A stretch of 21,570 bases of DNA from Dehalococcoidia bacterium (GTDB lineage Bacteria > Chloroflexota > Dehalococcoidia > GIF9 > AB-539-J10): the NCBI GenBank assembly GCA_004376695.1, contig SOJB01000094.1, positions 1-21,570 of the forward strand. The letters run 5' to 3'. A program made the translations under genes and the position numbers. The notes beneath the pieces are model-generated. The model saw nothing but the letters and a program-made list of their open reading frames with translations. It did not search any database and had not been told where the DNA came from. Positions 7,267 through 15,114 of the stretch are shown here, piece by piece; within the stretch, counting starts at the first letter, position 1; each line of letters begins with the position of its first letter.

Positions 7267-8187
7267 CTATTTGAAACCGACCATTGTGCAATTATCCAGT
7301 CTTGAGGAGTATGCCAGCATCATCCTGTTCATACTTCTACCCAGAACAGAGCTGGGGCCGAATAAACCCCTTAAAGGCTCGTACAGCCTGAGATATTTCA
7401 GTATCGGAATACACAGTATCAGCAAGCTTATGGACTCCTTATAGGATACAGGAGATATGTCCCTGAATCCAGTCTTCTGGAGAACGGTAGTGAGAGTTCT
7501 CGTAGTAAACTGGTTGAGATGCAACATCCTTATGTTCCACCATTTTCTTCCCAAGATTCTGGCCGGCACCCCCTTGATATCCGGGGTCGACAGTGCCAGC
7601 AATCCCCCTGGCTTCAGTATTCTATGAACCTCTCCGAGCATTATTAGAGGGTATGGCACATGCTCCAGAACTTGCCACAGAGTAACTATATCGAAACAGT
7701 TCTCGGGAAACCGTAGTTCTTCAAAGGGTCCTGCTTCCACATCGAGGTCGAATTCCCTTCTCGCATATTCCGCCGCATCCTGTGATAATTCGACGCCTTT
7801 GGTAGCATAACCGGCTCTCGCGGCGTTGAAGAGAAAGAAGCCCTCACCACAGCCTATATCCAGCAGATACGCTCCACTCTTATGCTGCTCAATCAACCTC
7901 ACTTGTGATTGGGAAGCGGTCAAGCGAATTCCCCGGATAATGGAGGCATCGACACTCTTTCTTTCAGAGTACGCTTTGTTGATTTTGCCTGCCTTCTCTA
8001 TAGGATTGACGTATATTAGCTGACAATTGTGACATCTGACATGCCTTCCCCATTCCCTCCCAGGGATCATATATACGGTCTCCACCGCTTCTCCGAAGCC
8101 TCCGGCCTTCATATTAGACTCAAAGAGCACTTCGAAATCGTTCTGCCCGCAGCAGGGGCAGTTGCGGCACTCAAAAAGCGAATCCAT
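7267..8187 (-). CDS. Class I SAM-dependent methyltransferase with N-terminal zinc ribbon
   Basis: The 306-aa form starting at ATG 8187 begins with a zinc-ribbon-like segment (C10/C13 and C52/C55), then a Rossmann methyltransferase fold: motif I LLDIGCGEGFF (108-118), acidic residue E128 region (GVELS), motif IV-like FDIVTLWQVLEHV and post-motif LKPGGLLALSTPD. The order matches UbiG/Methyltransf_23-like enzymes that methylate small molecules or sugars; the substrate is unknown. An alternative ATG at 8223 would add 12 residues and overlap proC by 23 bp. I prefer 8187 because a GGA ribosome site is well placed there and the zinc ribbon follows directly. The C-terminus has a hydrophobic patch (SLLILCIPILKYL), perhaps for membrane association. 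Confidence 0.88.
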   Translation of the reverse strand: MDSLFECRNCPCCGQNDFEVLFESNMKAGGFGEAVETVYMIPGREWGRHVRCHNCQLIYVNPIEKAGKINKAYSERKSVDASIIRGIRLTASQSQVRLIEQHKSGAYLLDIGCGEGFFLFNAARAGYATKGVELSQDAAEYARREFDLDVEAGPFEELRFPENCFDIVTLWQVLEHVPYPLIMLGEVHRILKPGGLLALSTPDIKGVPARILGRKWWNIRMLHLNQFTTRTLTTVLQKTGFRDISPVSYKESISLLILCIPILKYLRLYEPLRGLFGPSSVLGRSMNRMMLAYSSRLDNCTMVGFK

Positions 8188-8200
8188 CTCTATCCAACTC

Positions 8201-9013
8201 TCAGAGGCGTTGAGCTTTTGCATGAGCAGCAGCCACGGCCTCGAGAAGATGATAACGGAATGCCCCCTTCTCTAACTGAAGAAGAGCTTCGGTAGTTGTC
8301 CCTCCTGGCGAAGTAACCATGTTCTTCAGCTCGGCAGGATGCTTACCCATCTTCTCAACGGCACAGGTAGAGCCGATCATAGTTTGTAACACCACTTCTT
8401 GAGCTATAGACCGGGGCAAGCCGATGTGCACACCAGCATCGATGAATGCCTCGATAAAGAGAAAGACATAAGCTGCACCACTGCCGCCCAATGCAGTGAC
8501 CATATCCAGATATTTCTCATCAGCAACATAGATTTCTTTCCCCAAGGCACTCAGGACAGCCTGAGCTAACTCCTTTTGCTTCTTGTTAGTCTCAGCAGTT
8601 GCTGTCCAGACAGTTATTCCCTGGCCGATCTGCGCAGGCATATTGGGTGCAGCCCTCACTACACAGGAGTGATTCAAGTCCTGACACAGCTTGGATAGAG
8701 TGCCGCCAGCCAATATGGATAGCACTAGCTGCTCGGGCGATGGAGCCCTTATCTCTTCCGCGACCTGGCGCAGGTTCTGAGGCTTCACTGCCAGAACAAT
8801 CAGGTCAGCATTTTCCATAGCCTTTCGGTTATCAGCTAGAGTGCTCAGTCCATATTTCTTGTTCAATAGCTCGCGCCGTATGGGACTAACGTCGCTAACC
8901 ACCATATCTTGAGGGATAGCTACTTTCTTGGTCAGAATGCCTCTGATCATCGCTTCACCCATAGCCCCACCGCCGATAAATGCTATCCTTGCTCTTCTTT
9001 CGCGCTTCGCCAT
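8201..9013 (-). CDS. proC: Pyrroline-5-carboxylate reductase
   Basis: This 270-aa enzyme is of normal family length. It has an N-terminal Rossmann domain with FIGGGAMGEAMIRG (13-25), a VLAVKPQN strand typical of ProC, and the C-terminal dimerisation and substrate domain with ALGGSGAAYVFLFIEA and the family signature SPGGTTTEAL. It reduces pyrroline-5-carboxylate to proline with NAD(P)H in the cytoplasm. It follows leuS after 10 bp, with its AAGGAG ribosome site in that gap, so it is in the leuS transcript. No proA or proB is present in the window. The assignment is secure. Confidence 0.95.
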   Translation of the reverse strand: MAKRERRARIAFIGGGAMGEAMIRGILTKKVAIPQDMVVSDVSPIRRELLNKKYGLSTLADNRKAMENADLIVLAVKPQNLRQVAEEIRAPSPEQLVLSILAGGTLSKLCQDLNHSCVVRAAPNMPAQIGQGITVWTATAETNKKQKELAQAVLSALGKEIYVADEKYLDMVTALGGSGAAYVFLFIEAFIDAGVHIGLPRSIAQEVVLQTMIGSTCAVEKMGKHPAELKNMVTSPGGTTTEALLQLEKGAFRYHLLEAVAAAHAKAQRL

Positions 9014-9023
9014 ATTCTCCTTG

Positions 9024-11477
9024 CTATGCTAACACAATGTTCACCACCCGTTTCGGGACGTAGATGACATTGCTCAGCTTCTTGCCATCGATAAGAGTCT
9101 TCACTCGCTCTCGACCTAAGGCCAGTTCCTTCGCCTGGACTTCGCTTATGGATGCGGGCACAAGCACTTTGTCGCGGAGCTTACCGTTTACCTGAATGGC
9201 CAATGTGATCTCTTCTTCCTGGGCAAACCCTTCGTTGTACTCCGGCCATGCCTGGGTGTGAATACTATAGGGATGTCCGGTTCTGGCCCACAACTCCTCG
9301 GTAAGATGAGGGGCGGTGGGGGCAAAGAGAAGCAGAAAACTACTGATTGCTTCGCGCCACAATGAATCAGAGACCGTCCTGCCCTCCCTGACCTTCGATA
9401 GATAGTTCGTGAATTCCATAAGGCTTGCCAGCATGGTGTTAAAGCGGAATTTTTCCAGGTCCTCAGTCACCTTCTTAATCGTTTTATGGGTCATGTGGAG
9501 GAGCTCTTTCTCATCCTCTGTATTAGCGGCATCCCGATAACTCGGAACATAGTCCGTCGTCACCAGGCTCCATACCCGGTTGAGCCAGCGACTGATGCCT
9601 ACAAGGCCGCTATCGTTCCATTCTCCCCCCAGTTCCCAAGGACCTATAAACATGAGATACCCACGAACGGCATCGGCTCCAGATTCAGCCACATATTCGT
9701 CGGGGCCGATCACATTGGGCCTGGACTTGCTGATTTTGCGACCACCGTAAACGATGGTTCCCTGATTGAACAGGCGAGTAAAAGGTTCGTCAAAGCCGAC
9801 CAGACCCATGTCCCTCAATGCCTTTGTGAAGAAACGAGCGTAGAGGAGATGCATAACTGCGTGCTCAGCACCCCCGGTGTACAGATCGACAGGCAACCAG
9901 TACTTGACTCTGGCATCATCGAAGGGAGCATCCCTGGTTTCCGGGTTCGTGTATCTCAAGAAATACCAGGATGAACAGACAAAGGTATCCATAGTATCAG
10001 TTTCCCTTTGTGCCGGCCTGGAGCAATAGGGACAGGTGGTATTGACGAAACTCGAGGAGTATTTGAGAGGAGATTCCCCGGTAGGTTTGAATTCGGCATC
10101 GGGAGGGAGCAGGACAGGCAAGTCCTTCTCGGGTACCGGAACTATGCCGCATTCAGCACAATGAACCACGGGTATGGGCGCTCCCCAATATCTCTGCCTG
10201 GAGATAAGCCAGTCACGAAGGCGATAAATAACCGTCCGCTTGCCCCATCCCTTTTCCTCCAGTAAGGCACAGATTGCCTCATATCCTTGATCGCTCGTCA
10301 AACCGCTGAAGCTGCCGGAATTCACCATTGTTCCCGACCCGGTGTAGGCCTCTGCCAATTCCTCACCTGACCAACCGGGAGGAGCAATGACCGTTCGCAC
10401 AGGTAGCCTGAACTTCCCGGCAAACTCAAAATCCCTTTCATCGTGAGCAGGAACTGCCATTACCGCTCCCGTGCCGTACGTCGGCAGCACATAATCAGTG
10501 ATCCAGACAGGCACCTGCTCTCCGCTCACCGGATTGACAACGTAGGTGCCCAAGAAGACCCCTGTCCTCTCCCTGCCCAGCGCCAGTCGTTCATACTCGG
10601 TTTGCTGTCGACACCAGGCAATGTACTCGTCTACTTCAGCTTTACGCTCAGGGGCAGTCAACTGAGGAACTAGAGGATGCTCCGGAGCCAAGAGAAAGAA
10701 AGTCACGCCAAAAATGGTATCGGGGCGAGTGGTAAATACCCTAATCTCTTGCTGCTCTACCGCTTCGTGCTCCAACAGGAACGACACTTCAGCGCCCTCA
10801 CTCTTGCCCACCCAGTTCCTCTGCATTATCTTTATGCGTTCCGGCCAATCCAGGTGACTATGGTCGAGGAGTTCCTCAGCGTACTTAGTAATCCTGAAGA
10901 ACCATTGCTCAAGAGCTTTCTTGGTCACCGGAGCGCTGCATCTATCACAGGAACCCTCGCCCACGACTTGCTCATTAGCCAGCACTGTTTGGCATCGGGG
11001 GCACCAGTTGACCGCTGCCTTAGCCCGATACGCGAGACCGGCGCGGTAGAACTTAAGGAAAAACCACTGTGTCCATCTGTAATACTCCGGCAGGCACGTA
11101 ACGACTTCACGGTTCCAGTCATACACGGCTCCCATACTTCTCAGTTGCCGGCGCATGTTCTCAACGTTCTTCATCGTCCACTCGTGAGGATGAATCCCGT
11201 GGCTGATAGCAGCGTTTTCCGCCGGCAGGCCAAAGGCATCAAAGCCCATAGGATGAAGCACATTGTAGCCCTGCATCCTTTTGAATCTGGCATAGACGTC
11301 TGAAGGCGCCATGATATACCAATGGCCGATGTGAAGGTCTCCGGAGGTATAAGGAAACATGGTGAGGGCATAGAGTTGCGGGCGACTGCTATCCTCCTTT
11401 ACCTCATACATGTGGTCAGCCGCCCACCTCTGCTGCCATTTCCTCTCGATTTCCCGGGGGATGTATTTCTGTGCCAT
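9024..11477 (-). CDS. leuS: Leucyl-tRNA synthetase
   Basis: This 817-aa class Ia synthetase starts MAQKYIPREIERKWQQRW. It has the HIGH motif (GDLHIGHWY), a zinc-binding insert (CPRC...CDRC), a full CP1 editing domain (TTRPDTIFG and GTGAVMAVPAHDERD, whose aspartate holds mischarged amino acids), a second CPYC-type cysteine pair, and the KMSKS loop as KISKS (GGRKISKSRPN). The C-terminal domain ends at the short bacterial tail. It charges tRNA-Leu. It is the first gene of a minus-strand group leuS-proC-methyltransferase-radical SAM. The 312 bp upstream are rich in inverted repeats, and the only ribosome-site-like sequence near the start (GAGG, 11496-11493) lies in a hairpin 15 bases from the ATG. 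Confidence 0.97.
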   Translation of the reverse strand: MAQKYIPREIERKWQQRWAADHMYEVKEDSSRPQLYALTMFPYTSGDLHIGHWYIMAPSDVYARFKRMQGYNVLHPMGFDAFGLPAENAAISHGIHPHEWTMKNVENMRRQLRSMGAVYDWNREVVTCLPEYYRWTQWFFLKFYRAGLAYRAKAAVNWCPRCQTVLANEQVVGEGSCDRCSAPVTKKALEQWFFRITKYAEELLDHSHLDWPERIKIMQRNWVGKSEGAEVSFLLEHEAVEQQEIRVFTTRPDTIFGVTFFLLAPEHPLVPQLTAPERKAEVDEYIAWCRQQTEYERLALGRERTGVFLGTYVVNPVSGEQVPVWITDYVLPTYGTGAVMAVPAHDERDFEFAGKFRLPVRTVIAPPGWSGEELAEAYTGSGTMVNSGSFSGLTSDQGYEAICALLEEKGWGKRTVIYRLRDWLISRQRYWGAPIPVVHCAECGIVPVPEKDLPVLLPPDAEFKPTGESPLKYSSSFVNTTCPYCSRPAQRETDTMDTFVCSSWYFLRYTNPETRDAPFDDARVKYWLPVDLYTGGAEHAVMHLLYARFFTKALRDMGLVGFDEPFTRLFNQGTIVYGGRKISKSRPNVIGPDEYVAESGADAVRGYLMFIGPWELGGEWNDSGLVGISRWLNRVWSLVTTDYVPSYRDAANTEDEKELLHMTHKTIKKVTEDLEKFRFNTMLASLMEFTNYLSKVREGRTVSDSLWREAISSFLLLFAPTAPHLTEELWARTGHPYSIHTQAWPEYNEGFAQEEEITLAIQVNGKLRDKVLVPASISEVQAKELALGRERVKTLIDGKKLSNVIYVPKRVVNIVLA

Positions 11478-11481
11478 ATGT

Positions 11482-11499
11482 ACTGAAGTTTACCTCAGT
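11482..11499 (-). promoter_or_regulatory. Hairpin immediately upstream of leuS start, containing the SD-like sequence
   Basis: In the leuS sense, ACUGAGG (11499-11493) pairs with CUUCAGU (11488-11482) around a UAAA loop, seven pairs including one G-U. It ends four bases before the leuS ATG. GAGG, the only Shine-Dalgarno-like sequence nearby, is in the 5' arm, so the fold would hide it. Confidence 0.5.
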
Positions 11500-11789
11500 C
11501 TGGAGCGAATTGAAAGGCTTTGGTATCGGAAGAGAGAATCCCGGTGGGAATCTGGTTGCTTCGACTGCTGGCCGAACGCGAAAGCAGTCCCGAAGGGCAT
11601 ACGAACGTGTCGCGCAACCTTCTGCCTCTCCTTTTTGAGGCTATCCCCCAAAAAGGCATCAGCACCCCGCGGGATGAAGATCCCGTAGAACTCAGGCCCA
11701 CACGCCGGTGGACTTCACGCAAATATGAGGAGCGTCACCGACACCACACGGCTCCTCTGAAGACGCGGTGACAACTCAACTATGGATGC
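11500..11789 (-). ncRNA. Candidate structured 5' leader of leuS
   Basis: No convincing gene lies between the DUF5679 stop and leuS, but perfect inverted repeats are frequent. They are: 7-bp arms 11563-11569/11583-11589 nested in 6-bp arms 11554-11559/11614-11619; 8-bp arms 11630-11637/11649-11656; a 6-bp stem with four-base loop at 11670-11685; and two interleaved 7-bp pairs at 11727-11772. This pattern suggests a folded leader RNA, possibly a regulatory one. I looked for the T-box antiterminator (UGGN bulge context) expected for a synthetase gene and did not find it. The element could instead be transcribed on the other strand. Short frames on both strands here look non-coding. Confidence 0.4.
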
Positions 11790-11933
11790 TTAGGCTCTAC
11801 CTATTCTGAATACCTTGGTGCTGCAAACCGGACAGACACCTTGCATTGCCGGTCTGCCGTTCTTGAGTGTGACGCGGGTCGGGTTTCTGATTTCCACCTT
11901 TTTTCTGCACTTCATACAATAAGCTGTCGCCAT
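11790..11933 (-). CDS. DUF5679 family zinc-ribbon micro-protein (47 aa)
   Basis: ATG at 11933 to TAA at 11790 encodes 47 residues beginning MATAYCMKCRKKVEIRNP and ending CSTKVFRIGRA. Two CxxC pairs (C6/C9 and C34/C37) and the central TLKNGRPAMQGVC segment match the DUF5679 pattern as I recall it, a tiny zinc-ribbon family frequent in Chloroflexota and also seen in viruses. Its function is unknown; a nucleic-acid or protein-binding role is only a guess. A strong AGGAGG ribosome site lies a few bases before the ATG, and a perfect TTGACA at 11994-11989 upstream hints at its own promoter. It stands alone between gltX and the leuS leader, all on the same strand. Confidence 0.85.
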   Translation of the reverse strand: MATAYCMKCRKKVEIRNPTRVTLKNGRPAMQGVCPVCSTKVFRIGRA

Positions 11934-11988
11934 CGTGCCCTCCTTTTGGTTTCGTTATGCTTATATTGTTACTACAAGCCGCAAACCT

Positions 11989-11994
11989 TGTCAA
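11989..11994 (-). promoter_or_regulatory. Perfect -35 box, possible promoter of the DUF5679 gene
   Basis: The minus strand reads TTGACA at 11994-11989. The -10 partner is ambiguous: AACAAT at 18 bp and TATAAG at 23 bp are both imperfect. It is placed about 55 bases upstream of the start codon. Confidence 0.35.
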
Positions 11995-12103
11995 TACCCT
12001 TCGGGCTTCTGAAGCAAAGATTGCGAGTTTTCCACCGCCCCGGCAGGCTAGACAGGGAACGAAAACGTTCAGGGGGCGCTCAAGGAAATATGTGGCATGG
12101 CAG

Positions 12104-13594
12104 CTAGCATAGGTTGGATAGCAGCTGCAGTGCCGTATTTAATCGGTTCAGGCATTTGTCTTTTCCCAGTACCGCCATGGTCTGAAAAAGGGGTGGGGCC
12201 GCGGTGCGTCCTGTAACAGCTACCCTCAGCAAACCGAAGAATTCCCTTGTGCCTGAGCTTAGCTCGCCGGCCAGGGGGCGCAGGATATTCTCGAGGTCGG
12301 TGGCATTCCAGTTGATCACTCCCTCCAGGTGTTGCAGAGCAGCCGTAACAGCTTTAGCAGCCGATTGGGCATCCAGTTCTCTGGACAGAAGCAGGCCCGT
12401 ATCGTACTGCAGTTCATCAAGAAAGAAAAAGCTGGCAAGCTGAGGGGCCTCCGCTAAAGTCCTGGCCCGTTCTTGAATGAGCGAGAGGACCCGGCCTACA
12501 TAACTGCTATCCAACGGACGTTTCACGGATTCGGGCAAATCTCTATCTAGGAACGGCATGGCTCGCTGAACAAATTCGTCCAGGCTTAGTTTGCGCAAAT
12601 AAACCCCGTTCATCCACTCTAGCTTATCCTTGTTGAAGATGGCCGCCGTCTTTCCTACCCTTTCCAGAGAGAAGTGTTTTATCAGTTCTTCTCGGGATAG
12701 TAATTCAGTTCGGTCATCGAGCGACCAACCCAGAAGCACCAGAAAATTGACCACTGCATCTGGGAGGTATCCTTGCTTCTGATATTCAGTTATAGAGGTA
12801 GCACCGTGTCTTTTGGAGAGCCTGGCGCGGTCAGGTCCCAGGATTATAGGCAAATGAGCGAATTGGGGAGGCTGCCAGTTTAGAGCCTGGTAAAGCAGAA
12901 CGTGGCGGGGAGTGCTGGAAAGCCACTCATCGGCCCTGAGGACGTGCGAAATAGCCATCAAATGGTCGTCTACTACAACAGCCAGGTGATATGTGGGATA
13001 ACCATCTGATTTCAGCAGGACGAAGTCGTCCAGGGTGTCGTGCTTGAATGTTATCCGGCCATGAATCAAGTCGCAGATGGTGGTTTCGCCATCAAGAGGT
13101 GTTCTGAAGCGAATCACGGGACTAATGCCTGTTGCTTCCATCTGTGCCCTCTCCTGCTGTGTCAAATCTCGACAACGGCGGTCATATTTCGGCGGCTGTT
13201 TGCGTTTCGCCTGTTCTTGGCGCATCGTCTGTAATCGCTCCGGAGAGCAGTAGCATAAATATACATGACCCTTCTGAAGCAAGCTCTCGGTGATTTCATG
13301 ATAGATGGGTAACCGTTGTGACTGGAAGTAAGGCCCTTCATCCCAGTCTAATCCCAGCCACCGCAAGCTATCCAATATCGCCTCCACCGCGCCTTCGACC
13401 TTACGGGCAACATCAGTATCTTCAATTCGTAAAATGAACTTGCCGCCGTGATGGCGGGCAAAAAGCCAGTTGAATAGAACGGTCCTGATGTTGCCTAGAT
13501 GTGGATACCCTGTAGGGCTGGGCGCAAACCGAAGTCTAACCGATGTTTCCAATTCAGACTGCATTGCGCTGTATTCTTGTGTGGGTTCACTCAC
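12104..13594 (-). CDS. gltX: Glutamyl-tRNA synthetase
   Basis: This 496-aa class Ib synthetase has the signature RFAPSPTGYPHLGNIRT with the HIGH-type motif as HLGN, the Rossmann insert with FILRIEDTD, the NFLVLLGWS segment and the KMSKS-type loop LSKRHGATS. The C-terminal half is the bacterial helical anticodon-binding domain. It charges tRNA-Glu and, where glutaminyl-tRNA synthetase is missing, often tRNA-Gln for later amidation; no gat genes are in the window. The ATG at 13594 overlaps the TGA of the small coiled-coil gene (ATGA), which supports this start. An internal ATG at 13564 would give a more standard N-terminus, so the first ten residues are uncertain. Confidence 0.95.
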   Translation of the reverse strand: MSEPTQEYSAMQSELETSVRLRFAPSPTGYPHLGNIRTVLFNWLFARHHGGKFILRIEDTDVARKVEGAVEAILDSLRWLGLDWDEGPYFQSQRLPIYHEITESLLQKGHVYLCYCSPERLQTMRQEQAKRKQPPKYDRRCRDLTQQERAQMEATGISPVIRFRTPLDGETTICDLIHGRITFKHDTLDDFVLLKSDGYPTYHLAVVVDDHLMAISHVLRADEWLSSTPRHVLLYQALNWQPPQFAHLPIILGPDRARLSKRHGATSITEYQKQGYLPDAVVNFLVLLGWSLDDRTELLSREELIKHFSLERVGKTAAIFNKDKLEWMNGVYLRKLSLDEFVQRAMPFLDRDLPESVKRPLDSSYVGRVLSLIQERARTLAEAPQLASFFFLDELQYDTGLLLSRELDAQSAAKAVTAALQHLEGVINWNATDLENILRPLAGELSSGTREFFGLLRVAVTGRTAAPPLFQTMAVLGKDKCLNRLNTALQLLSNLC

Positions 13595-13851
13595 TTGGAG
13601 AGGACTTGATGCAGCTTTTTCAGGCGCTCCAGATGTTTCCTGAGCCTTTGGGCAAGTTGCTCAGTCTGATTCAAGGCGGCTTGAGTATCTTCTATCTCCG
13701 TCGTTATCTTGAACAGGGTTGCACTGTGCCGCTCGCTCAGTTCAGTCTCAAGACCAGCCAATTCCTCTAGCCCGACCTCTGCCATCAACTTGGACAGGAG
13801 ACTGTCTTCTCTGCTTGCTTGCTCTCTAGAGAGTTCGTCATAGGATTTCAT
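13591..13851 (-). CDS. Small coiled-coil protein, translationally coupled to gltX
   Basis: The 86-aa product is almost wholly helical by inspection: it is rich in Leu, Glu, Lys and Gln with heptad-like spacing (LEELAGLETELSERH, then ITTEIEDTQAALNQTEQLAQRLRKHLERLKKLHQ), and has no cysteines, signal peptide or membrane segment. I do not recognise a family. Its TGA overlaps the gltX ATG, and a plausible promoter lies at 13894-13922, so the two genes form a unit. It might be a chaperone or binding partner, but nothing in the sequence proves this. The frame is long for chance in this position, and the coupling with gltX supports it being real. Confidence 0.65.
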   Translation of the reverse strand: MKSYDELSREQASREDSLLSKLMAEVGLEELAGLETELSERHSATLFKITTEIEDTQAALNQTEQLAQRLRKHLERLKKLHQVLSK

Positions 13852-13893
13852 GTCATTAGGTCCCTTTCTTTCATCTCTGTCTGGGATAGGTGA

Positions 13894-13922
13894 ATTCTAC
13901 CACACCACAATGTCCCAAACAA
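13894..13922 (-). promoter_or_regulatory. Probable promoter of the coiled-coil/gltX unit
   Basis: On the minus strand TAGAAT (13899-13894, five of six) lies 17 bp after TTGTTT (13922-13917, three of six). It is about 40 bases before the ATG of the coiled-coil gene. The -35 box is weak. Confidence 0.4.
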
Positions 13923-13980
13923 GATGACGGACTCGGCGTCCTGCGAAGCTACACGCCGCTCAAGGACCGGAGTTCTGCAA

Positions 13981-15114
13981 TTACCCCCGCTTTCCCCACA
14001 GCAAAGCTGTGCTGGCAATGGCAACAGCGAGCATGATAATCGACACGCCGGACAGCGTGATGAAGAACTGGTAGCTATCAATGAGATGGCCGAGCAGGAA
14101 CGTTATCGCCGGTCCGCCGCGGCTGACCATATAATAGAGGCCGAGCACGGTGGAACGCTTCTGCGGCGAAACGTGGCCGATTATATAGGACTCCACCACC
14201 GGCATGCCCACATGCATAGCGGTGCCCATGAGTAGCAGGACGGCATAAAGGCTCACGTCCAGGGACACGTGATTGAGAAGGTAAATCGCGGGCCCGGAGA
14301 TAAGGCCGACGGCGATTATGACTGGAATCCGCCCCAGACGGTCAGACAGGAGACCTCCCAGAGGGCCGCCCCAGATGCCCCCAAAATAGGCGATTGACAG
14401 CAGGGCTGCGCCCTGTTCCTCACTGGCGCCGAGCACATCAACCGCGTAGAGTGGGGTGAGCTTGAGCGTGGATTGAAGTAGCACCATACTAGCAATGCCA
14501 ATGGCGATAAACGCGGACAGGCGGCGCCTGTCGCCAGGCTCGGATGGCGCTGGCACCGAAGCTTCCGCCCCCTTCCGCTGGGCACTGCCTGCATAACCCA
14601 TCTTGCCCAGGAGTAGGTGAAATACGATGCCTAAGGACAGAGTCGGGATGGCAGTGGTGATGAATGTGCCCCGCCAGCCCAGAGCACTGGCAATGCCTGC
14701 GGCGATGAGTGGTGCGAGGAAGAAGCTCACGGTGCCACCTATCTGATGGATTCCCAGAGCTCTTCCTCGGTGCTCCGGCCTGACCGATGCTGAGACCAGG
14801 GGCGATGCTGAGGGATGGTAACCTCCGCCCGTCAACCCCATGACAACCAGCAGGAGTGCCATAACGATGTAGTTCGGGGAAAAGCCGATCAGAAGGCCGG
14901 CAAGGGCCGCTCCCACCACGCCGATGGTGAGCAGGGTCCTGGAGCCGACGCGGTCAGCGATCAGGCCTGCGGGGAACTGGCTGATGCCATAGGCGATACT
15001 GTGGGCCGAGATCAGTCCGCCGGCTTGGGTGTACGAGAGAGAGAAACCGCGGCGGATGAAGGGGAGAAGGGGAGGTAGCAGCGCCATCATCAGATGATGG
15101 CCGAAGTGGGCCAC
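13981..15114 (-). CDS. Major facilitator superfamily transporter
   Basis: The 377-aa form from GTG 15114 is very hydrophobic, with about 12 membrane segments and the MFS motif A-like loop between the second and third (GLIADRVGSRTLL), repeated in the second half (GLLSDRLGRIPVI). A central hydrophilic loop around residues 187-200 separates the two halves. The N-terminal pattern MMALLPPLLPFIRRGFSLSYTQAG resembles the Fsr-type efflux group, but the substrate is unknown. No normal start codon lies upstream in frame, yet the frame stays open and reads as a good first helix back to 15174, where an AUA codon sits behind a GGAAAGG ribosome site. The true start may therefore be there (397 aa). A promoter precedes it at 15222-15251. 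The base composition looks richer in G+C than the neighbours by eye. Confidence 0.88.
   Translation of the reverse strand: MAHFGHHLMMALLPPLLPFIRRGFSLSYTQAGGLISAHSIAYGISQFPAGLIADRVGSRTLLTIGVVGAALAGLLIGFSPNYIVMALLLVVMGLTGGGYHPSASPLVSASVRPEHRGRALGIHQIGGTVSFFLAPLIAAGIASALGWRGTFITTAIPTLSLGIVFHLLLGKMGYAGSAQRKGAEASVPAPSEPGDRRRLSAFIAIGIASMVLLQSTLKLTPLYAVDVLGASEEQGAALLSIAYFGGIWGGPLGGLLSDRLGRIPVIIAVGLISGPAIYLLNHVSLDVSLYAVLLLMGTAMHVGMPVVESYIIGHVSPQKRSTVLGLYYMVSRGGPAITFLLGHLIDSYQFFITLSGVSIIMLAVAIASTALLWGKRG

Noticed and set aside
11495..11771. 75- and 83-codon frames on both strands of the leuS leader
   Set aside because: The translations are low-complexity Arg/Ser/Pro-rich without domains and overlap the inverted repeats; they look like by-products of structured non-coding DNA.
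11500..11789. T-box riboswitch for leuS
   Set aside because: The position is right, but I found no UGGN antiterminator bulge or stem I signature, so a T-box call is not supported by eye.
13848..14081. 77-codon minus-strand frame between the MFS gene and the coiled-coil gene
   Set aside because: It overlaps the MFS 3' end in another frame and has no domain or plausible composition.
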